DNA from: Acidobacteriaceae bacterium
Lineage (GTDB): Bacteria > Acidobacteriota > Terriglobia > Terriglobales > Acidobacteriaceae
Direction of reading: 5' to 3'
DNA: 9,534 nucleotides
NCBI GenBank assembly: GCA_003156235.1
Contig: PMGP01000327.1
Location: 2,416 to 11,949 of the forward strand
The notes under the pieces were generated by a model. The model did no database searches. It saw nothing but the letters and a program-made list of their open reading frames with translations, and was not told the DNA's origin. The position numbers and the translations under genes are program-made. This document shows, piece after piece, positions 4,919 to 9,534 of the stretch; the first letter of the stretch is position 1; the number at the start of each line of letters is the position of its first letter.

Positions 4919-7483
4919 TTAATTCAGCGTAAGGTCCGCGCTCAGTGGGGTGTTTTCGCTGGAGTCGCCGACGCGGATGACGAACTTGCCGGAATCGATG
5001 GTCCACTTGTGAGCCGTCGAGTCCCAGTAGCTGAAGGCGCGCGCATCTAAATTCAGAGTCACGTGCTTTGTTTCGCCGGGAGCCAGCCGTACCTTCTCAA
5101 AGCCCTTCAATTCGCGCTCCGGGCGGCTGACTTTGGCTGAAGGATCGGAGACGTAAAGCTGCGCCACTTCCGCTCCGGCCACGCTTCCGGTATTGGTTAC
5201 GTCGAAGCTGACCGGGATGGTCGCGCCGGAAGCAACCGTTGCCGGAACTTCGAGCTTGGAGAAGCTGAAAGTGGTGTAGCTCAGCCCGAAGCCGAAGGGA
5301 AAGAGCGGGTGCTTGCCGGCGCTAGTCCAGTATCGGTAGCCGACCAACAGGCCGTCCCCGTACTTCACGTGAGGAATGACATAATCCACTGGCGGCTGGC
5401 CGGTCTCGGTTACGTGCAACTTGGTATCCGCGCCCTGAATGGGATAGTAGTACGGCGCAGAGGGATTCTCCTCCCAACTGCGGTCGAAGCTGAGCGGCAG
5501 CTTGCCCTCGGGATTGCGCTTGCCGAAGAGGACTTCGGCGACGGCCGTACCGCCCTCCTGGCCGGGATAGTACGTGTGGAGCAGCACGGGAACTTTGCTG
5601 AGCCAGCGCCGTGTGTCAGCGCCGCCGCCAGCGGTGAGGGTGACGATGGTGTGCGAATTGGCCGCGGCCACGGCCTCGATCAGCGCGTCCTGTCCCCAGG
5701 GCAGCGTGAAGGTGCGGTCCTGACCCTCGCCCTCGGTAGCGGGCGAGAAGCCGGCAGCGACCACAACCACATCCGCGAGGGCCGCAAACTTCTTAGTATC
5801 CGCAGAGATCAGTTCCGGCTCATACGCAATGCCTAAGCCGAATCGGAGGCCAGGAGCGTGGGGCTGATATTCGGCTACCACATTCAGCCTTTCTCCGGCG
5901 GCGAGCTCGAGCGATGTCGATAGTGGAACCTGGCCCTCGTTGTGTGGCTGCGCAAGCGCCTCTTTACCGTTGACCAGCACCTTGAAGGCGTCATAGCCGG
6001 AGGCAGCGGCCAGGATCAGATATTTGCCCGGCTTTTCCGCCTGGAAGACGCCGGTGTAGCGGATGCTGCGCGGGTGCGGGTCATCAATCCCCCACGGCGC
6101 GGGCTTCCAGTTGGCAATTTCCTGCAGGGCGTTCACTTCGGCCGTGCCGGAAAATTTGGCGTTTGGAAAGGTCTCCCCTTTCACGCTGCCCGCCCAAACG
6201 GTCTTCTGAAAAACCTCGTTCTCATCGGGCAGGCCGCGGGCGTAGAGCACGCGCACACCGGGTCCGGCGAGGTTGGCGATGCCGGTGAGGATGCTGACCG
6301 GCTCGAAGGCCTGAGCCTCGGAAGAGCCGCCGCCGCCAATCACCGCTGGCCATGCATCAGGGCCGATCACGGCGATCGTTTTAATCTTGGCCGCATCCAG
6401 TGGCAGCAGGTGGCCGTCGTTCTTCAGCAAGGTCAGGCTCTCGCGTGCGCCGTCCAGGGCGATGGCGCGATCAGCCACCGAATAAGTCGAGTCGGCCGGA
6501 TCGAATTGCGGGCGGTCGAGGAAGCCGTAGCGCAGCGCGGTCCTCAGCAGCCGCAGCACCTTGTCGTCGATGGTTGCTTCCTTCACCGAACCGGCTTTAA
6601 CCGCGGCCAGCAGAACTTGGGCGTTCATGAAGGCCGCGGAAGGCATTTCCAGGTCCAGGCCGTTGTTGGCCGCCGCCACGCCGTCATAGGTAGCGAACCA
6701 GTCCGACATGAGAATCCCCTGGAAGCCCCACTCGCCCTTGAGCACCTTCAGGTTCAGGAATTCGTTCTGAGTGGCGTGAACGCCGTTGATCAGGTTGTAG
6801 GAATTCATCACCGCGTCCACGTGAGCCTGGGTGACGGCTGCCTCGAAGGCCGGCAGATAGATCTCGCGCATGGTCCGCTCGTCTACGTCCACGCTCACGT
6901 TATGCCGGTTGTACTCCTGACTGTTCAGCGCGTAGTGCTTCACTGTGGCGATCACGCCCTGGGACTGGACGCCATCGACGTACGGGACCACCAGAGCCGC
7001 ATTCAGGAAGGGGTCTTCGGAGAGATATTCGAAGTTGCGGCCGGCCAGCGGTGAGCGTGCGATGTTGACGCCGGGGCCGAGCAGAATATGGACACTGCGG
7101 GCGCGGGCATCCCGGCCCAGGCTCTCACCCAGTTTGTGGGCGAACTCCTTATCCCAGGTGGCGGCCAGCGCCACGCCGCCGGCATAGGCGGTAGTCGGTC
7201 CCCAGGTGCGAATGCCCACGGAAGCATCGGACATCTTGAAGCGCGGCAGATCGATGGCCGGAACGGCTTGCGTGAACATGCCGTCCACGCCGCCCAACAA
7301 CGCGATCTTCTGCTCCAGAGTGAGTTTGGCCAGCAGAGCATGGGCCTTGGCCTCAATTTGCGGCGATTCCGGCGCGGGCGCCTGTGCGGAGGCGATCAGG
7401 CCGCAACCGAGGAGCATGGAGAGAAAGAAGGCGATCCCAAAGGAGAAAATCGCTTGAGAGGCGAGGATTTTTTTGTTTTTCAT
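4919..7483 (-). CDS. Exported GH3 beta-glucosidase-type glycoside hydrolase with PA14 insert
   Basis: An 854-residue glycoside hydrolase family 3 protein, probably removing terminal beta-linked sugars such as glucose from oligosaccharides outside the cytoplasm. The N-terminus is a signal peptide: KNKK, a hydrophobic stretch, then a likely signal peptidase I cut after ASAQA (35). LLGC (24-27) is a possible but imperfect lipobox, so a lipoprotein is not excluded. The TIM-barrel domain (about 45-325) carries GRNFEYLSEDP (148-158), KHYALNSQE (182-190) and the nucleophile Asp261 in MSDWFA. The second domain (about 345-735) is interrupted by a PA14-like insert (about 415-558), as in Kluyveromyces BglI-type enzymes, and holds EGEGQDR (584-590), the usual acid/base region. 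A fibronectin III-like domain (about 745-852) closes the protein. The ATG at 7483 lacks a recognisable Shine-Dalgarno sequence, yet begins directly at the signal peptide. Xylosidase or other specificity is possible. Confidence 0.93.
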   Translation of the reverse strand: MKNKKILASQAIFSFGIAFFLSMLLGCGLIASAQAPAPESPQIEAKAHALLAKLTLEQKIALLGGVDGMFTQAVPAIDLPRFKMSDASVGIRTWGPTTAYAGGVALAATWDKEFAHKLGESLGRDARARSVHILLGPGVNIARSPLAGRNFEYLSEDPFLNAALVVPYVDGVQSQGVIATVKHYALNSQEYNRHNVSVDVDERTMREIYLPAFEAAVTQAHVDAVMNSYNLINGVHATQNEFLNLKVLKGEWGFQGILMSDWFATYDGVAAANNGLDLEMPSAAFMNAQVLLAAVKAGSVKEATIDDKVLRLLRTALRYGFLDRPQFDPADSTYSVADRAIALDGARESLTLLKNDGHLLPLDAAKIKTIAVIGPDAWPAVIGGGGSSEAQAFEPVSILTGIANLAGPGVRVLYARGLPDENEVFQKTVWAGSVKGETFPNAKFSGTAEVNALQEIANWKPAPWGIDDPHPRSIRYTGVFQAEKPGKYLILAAASGYDAFKVLVNGKEALAQPHNEGQVPLSTSLELAAGERLNVVAEYQPHAPGLRFGLGIAYEPELISADTKKFAALADVVVVAAGFSPATEGEGQDRTFTLPWGQDALIEAVAAANSHTIVTLTAGGGADTRRWLSKVPVLLHTYYPGQEGGTAVAEVLFGKRNPEGKLPLSFDRSWEENPSAPYYYPIQGADTKLHVTETGQPPVDYVIPHVKYGDGLLVGYRYWTSAGKHPLFPFGFGLSYTTFSFSKLEVPATVASGATIPVSFDVTNTGSVAGAEVAQLYVSDPSAKVSRPERELKGFEKVRLAPGETKHVTLNLDARAFSYWDSTAHKWTIDSGKFVIRVGDSSENTPLSADLTLN

Positions 7484-7516
7484 GACATAGAAAGGCTAAC
7501 GCATTTGTCTTGCGGA

Positions 7517-7522
7517 TGTATA
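7517..7522 (-). promoter_or_regulatory. Candidate -10 box for the GH3 gene
   Basis: TATACA read on the minus strand at 7522-7517 is a fair match to a sigma-70 -10 hexamer and would place transcription start about 27 nt before the GH3 ATG. No matching -35 hexamer is present at 16-18 nt, so the call is weak and would need an activator or another sigma factor. Confidence 0.2.
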
Positions 7523-7592
7523 CCTTTTCGCTGTCGGGATGATGTATTAGTCACCATATTGACTTTGGCCCGTTCCATATCGGCGGCAGACT

Positions 7593-7608
7593 CGAACAGC
7601 GCTTTTCG
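7593..7608. promoter_or_regulatory. LacI-operator-like palindrome upstream of the GH3 gene
   Basis: CGAACAGCGCTTTTCG is a 16-bp even palindrome with a central CG and 14 of 16 positions symmetrical; the core AGCGCT is perfect. GAAAGCGCTTTC-type sites are typical for LacI-family sugar regulators controlling glycoside hydrolase genes. It lies about 110 bp before the GH3 start, in the 152-bp gap after the hydrolase stop. A second perfect palindrome, TTTCGAAA, is at 7619-7626. No LacI-family gene is in the window, so the regulator is unknown. Confidence 0.4.
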
Positions 7609-7635
7609 CGAGCTAACGTTTCGAAATATCAGCAA

Positions 7636-8994
7636 TCAGTGCTTGCCGGATTCCCGGTACAAAACCCAGGATGCGAGCAGATCCGCATAGCCGGGAGTAA
7701 TATGAGGCCAGCGGAAGGGTACACCCGCATTGGGGCGCTCTACGAGAGGGTGTGGAGCGTTTGGGAATACGACGATCGTGTAATCTGGATTGCGGTTTGT
7801 TCTGAATATCTCCTGAAGCACGGCGACCGACGAATCCACCGGGATGCGCTCGTCTTTACCTGCCTCGACAATCAGAACAGGAACACGGACGCGTTTCCAG
7901 TAGTCCGCTGGATTGTAGTTTGCGATCATCGGAAAAAACTTCCAAAAGTAAGAGTTTTCTGCCGGGGGGCCGACCTCCTTTGCCCAAGCCTGCCCACTCT
8001 GTAGAGCAGCCTCATGTTCCTTGATGAGATCGTCACGACCGATTCCAGTCCGCTCCGCCTGGACTGAGCGTTCAATGAATTTGTCGGCACTTGCAAGATC
8101 ATCTCCCTTCAAGCCTGAGTGGCTGATAAAGGATTGCTGGCTATAAATCTCCGTCTGGCCCATGGGAACCGCGTTTGCCGCATCCGCCAAGACGAACGCG
8201 ACCGCGTCTGATTGGGATGCTACGAGCGGCGCAATGGAAGCACCTTGGCTGTGACCATGAATCCCGATTTTCTTCGGATCGATTCCCGCTTGATGCAGGA
8301 GGAAATCGATTCCGGCGAGCGCATCACCGGCAAGCGCATTAAAGTCGGCGGTCTTCCAATCGCCCGTAGATTTGCCCGACCCGCGCTTGTCATAGATCAG
8401 AGTTGCAATCCCTCGCCGTCCGAAATAGTCCGCCCAAAAGCGGTTTGCGCCCCATCGGGTCTCGGGTCCTGAGCCCTGGAGCATGACGATGGCGGGGTGA
8501 AGCCCGCCGCCGCGAGGAATGTACATCGAGCCGGAAAGAGTAACATCTCCATTCTTGAAGACGACATCGGTTGCCGTATAAGGGAACTGCGCTTCCGCGG
8601 TGCGCTCCAGGCGGAAAGTACCGGCGCCGTCTTCATCCTTGAAGTTTCCCGTGAGTCCCGAATGATCGACCTTACCCGAAAAGCTGGTATCTCCTCCCAG
8701 GACCAGATCGACCTGATCCCCGGTCTGCTGAACAGAGTCGAAGGGATATTCCATAGCCCGCTGTTGCATCGAGGTAAAGGAGGCTCTCAGTTCACCATCG
8801 ACACAGGCAAAGTCAAAGAAAACGGAGACATCGTCCCCTTCGCGAGTCATTGCGCCTTGCCAGTGCCCTGTCAAAGCGGAATTCTGGCAGCCGTGAGTTT
8901 GAGCCTGCGAAGACATCATGGCCAATGGCATCATAAGGCCGGCGAGGAGAAGAAGAGGCCGCAATGCGTTTATTGCTCGCTTCGGAGAGTCCAT
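7636..8994 (-). CDS. Exported alpha/beta-hydrolase (esterase/peptidase-like) with N-terminal beta domain
   Basis: A 452-residue secreted or periplasmic serine hydrolase. Residues 1-32 form a signal peptide (KR, then LRPLLLLAGLMMPLAMM, with a likely cut after SQAQ/AQT). Residues 35-135 form a beta-rich domain (LTGHWQGAM ... GLTGNFKDEDGAGTFRLER) with two cysteines, 36 and 64, that may form a disulfide. The alpha/beta-hydrolase domain follows: oxyanion loop QGSGPETR (173-180), RRGIATLIYDKRGSGKSTG (193-211), nucleophile Ser249 in GHSQG, acid Asp381 in AGKDERIP and His415 in NAPHP. The triad is complete. The family includes esterases and acyl-peptide-type hydrolases; the substrate is unknown. I chose ATG 8994 because it begins exactly at the signal peptide; extension to GTG 9132 adds 46 residues unlike an export signal and would run through the CRP-type site. 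The Shine-Dalgarno sequence is weak (CAGG only). Confidence 0.85.
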   Translation of the reverse strand: MDSPKRAINALRPLLLLAGLMMPLAMMSSQAQTHGCQNSALTGHWQGAMTREGDDVSVFFDFACVDGELRASFTSMQQRAMEYPFDSVQQTGDQVDLVLGGDTSFSGKVDHSGLTGNFKDEDGAGTFRLERTAEAQFPYTATDVVFKNGDVTLSGSMYIPRGGGLHPAIVMLQGSGPETRWGANRFWADYFGRRGIATLIYDKRGSGKSTGDWKTADFNALAGDALAGIDFLLHQAGIDPKKIGIHGHSQGASIAPLVASQSDAVAFVLADAANAVPMGQTEIYSQQSFISHSGLKGDDLASADKFIERSVQAERTGIGRDDLIKEHEAALQSGQAWAKEVGPPAENSYFWKFFPMIANYNPADYWKRVRVPVLIVEAGKDERIPVDSSVAVLQEIFRTNRNPDYTIVVFPNAPHPLVERPNAGVPFRWPHITPGYADLLASWVLYRESGKH

Positions 8995-9079
8995 GACCTG
9001 ATGATACGGAAGAAGTGGAATCGGAGTTCCATCCTGAGCGCATGAAAAACGGGTCTTAGTCCGTTCGGAAAAGGGGGCG

Positions 9080-9108
9080 ATATTGCGGGTTTTCGGCGCT
9101 GGCTCCAA
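9080..9108 (-). promoter_or_regulatory. Candidate promoter for the alpha/beta-hydrolase gene
   Basis: On the minus strand, TTGGAG (9108-9103) and CAATAT (9085-9080) are separated by 17 nt, a weak sigma-70-like pair. The CRP-type palindrome ends 9 bp upstream of this -35 box, a position where an activator could contact RNA polymerase. The estimated start near 9073 would give a leader of about 80 nt. The match is modest. Confidence 0.25.
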
Positions 9109-9117
9109 GACATCGTT

Positions 9118-9133
9118 TGTGACCCGAGTCACA
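9118..9133. promoter_or_regulatory. CRP-type operator, perfect TGTGA-N6-TCACA
   Basis: TGTGACCCGAGTCACA matches both half-sites of the CRP consensus exactly, with the correct 6-bp spacing; the inverted repeat extends to TGTGAC/GTCACA. It sits in the 233-bp divergent spacer, centred about 131 bp from the hydrolase start and about 102 bp from the usp start, so a CRP/FNR-superfamily regulator could act on either gene or both. A perfect 16-bp site is unlikely by chance at this location, but binding is inferred. Confidence 0.6.
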
Positions 9134-9227
9134 GTGCGGGGTGAATGGTGTCACTGCCCACGCCACTGCCGGGAGCGCAGACTCAAAGTCCAATAGGCGG
9201 ATAGCAGGCAATTCCCCGGAGGCAGCC

Positions 9228-9534
9228 ATGAGCTTTGCAAGCGGCTTGAAGACCATTGTCGTTGCCACCGACCTCAGCGGCCGGTCGGAAGCCGCGCTGG
9301 AGTATGCCCGCAAGCTGGCCACTGCCTATGGCGCGCGGATTGTGCTGGCCCACGGCATTGATCCCATGGAATATGCCGAGGTGGTTACGGTTCCCGGCCA
9401 GGTTTTGACTGGGCTGACCGAAGAGGCGCGCGCGGTGCTGGACAAATTGTCCGGCGACCTGCTCCGGGAGGGCATCCATAGCCACTCGGAGATTCGCCAG
9501 GGCGCGGTGGCGCAGATGCTTCTGGATGTGGTCC
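9228..9534 (+). CDS. Universal stress protein (UspA family), N-terminal part
   Basis: The gene starts at ATG 9228 with GGAGG at 9218-9222 (5-nt spacer) and stays open to the window end, giving 102 codons of a family that is usually about 140-160 residues per domain. The translation begins MSFASGLKTIVVATDLSGRS, the Usp first strand with the nucleotide-binding Asp15 in ATDLS. It continues EAALEYARKLATAYGARIVLAHGID, the usual first helix and second strand, and later QGAVAQMLLDVV, matching the family's G-x-x-x-x-x-I segment. Usp proteins are cytoplasmic and bind ATP or other nucleotides in many members, aiding survival under stress or starvation. The ATP-binding glycine motif (GxxG-x9-G-S/T) lies beyond the edge, so nucleotide binding cannot be judged. 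It is transcribed divergently from the hydrolase across the CRP-type site. One versus two Usp domains is unknown. Confidence 0.9.
   Translation, partial: MSFASGLKTIVVATDLSGRSEAALEYARKLATAYGARIVLAHGIDPMEYAEVVTVPGQVLTGLTEEARAVLDKLSGDLLREGIHSHSEIRQGAVAQMLLDVV

Noticed and set aside
5942..7054. Long open frame on the plus strand inside the GH3 gene
   Set aside because: It is the antisense of a clear GH3 catalytic region; its composition (R, G, V, H, Q rich) and lack of recognisable domains mark it as a shadow.
8995..9132. Upstream GTG start at 9132 for the alpha/beta-hydrolase
   Set aside because: It would place 46 non-hydrophobic residues before an obvious signal peptide, has no ribosome binding site, and would overlap the CRP-type site.

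Overview
The window looks like a chromosomal segment of a GC-rich, Gram-negative-type bacterium. Acidobacteriota is the most likely source, at moderate confidence. The reasons are the close match of the phosphate acyltransferase to the short PTA/BisPTA-like family, a secreted GH3 glucosidase carrying a PA14 insert, and a 17-bp repeat at the left end (GTGTCAGGGCACGACTT on the minus strand) that I recall as common between genes in Acidobacteriota. No phage, IS or CRISPR signature is visible.

Layout, left to right. Positions 1-71 carry two copies of the 17-bp repeat. Positions 112-737 (minus) hold a two-gene toxin-antitoxin operon: an RHH-type antitoxin overlapping a GTG-started PemK/MazF endoribonuclease by 4 bp, with TACAT/ATGTA inverted motifs in an AT-rich promoter region. 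Positions 966-1952 (plus) encode a phosphate acetyl/butyryltransferase, followed by a perfect 14-bp stem-loop. Then comes a 370-bp gene-free stretch rich in predicted RNA stems. It leads into a cytoplasmic c-di-GMP enzyme at 2323-4857 (plus) with three tandem PAS sensors of exactly 125 codons each, then GGDEF and EAL. Convergent to it is an exported GH3 beta-glucosidase-type enzyme (4919-7483, minus). Upstream of that on the same strand is an exported alpha/beta hydrolase with its own N-terminal beta-rich domain (7636-8994, minus). A universal stress protein gene starts at 9228 (plus) and runs off the window. It is divergent from the hydrolase across a 233-bp spacer that contains a perfect CRP-type site, TGTGA-N6-TCACA.

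How the genes fit together. These look like independent transcription units, not one pathway. The two exported hydrolases may act together on plant- or microbe-derived carbohydrate or ester substrates. The palindrome of LacI-operator type before the GH3 gene and the CRP-type site before the hydrolase/usp pair both suggest nutrient-responsive control, but this is inference. The most interesting unexplained structure is the set of consecutive stems directly before the c-di-GMP gene, the last of which buries its ribosome binding site. The CRP-type site and the degenerate product-inhibition site of the GGDEF domain come next. I see no clearly new multi-gene system.
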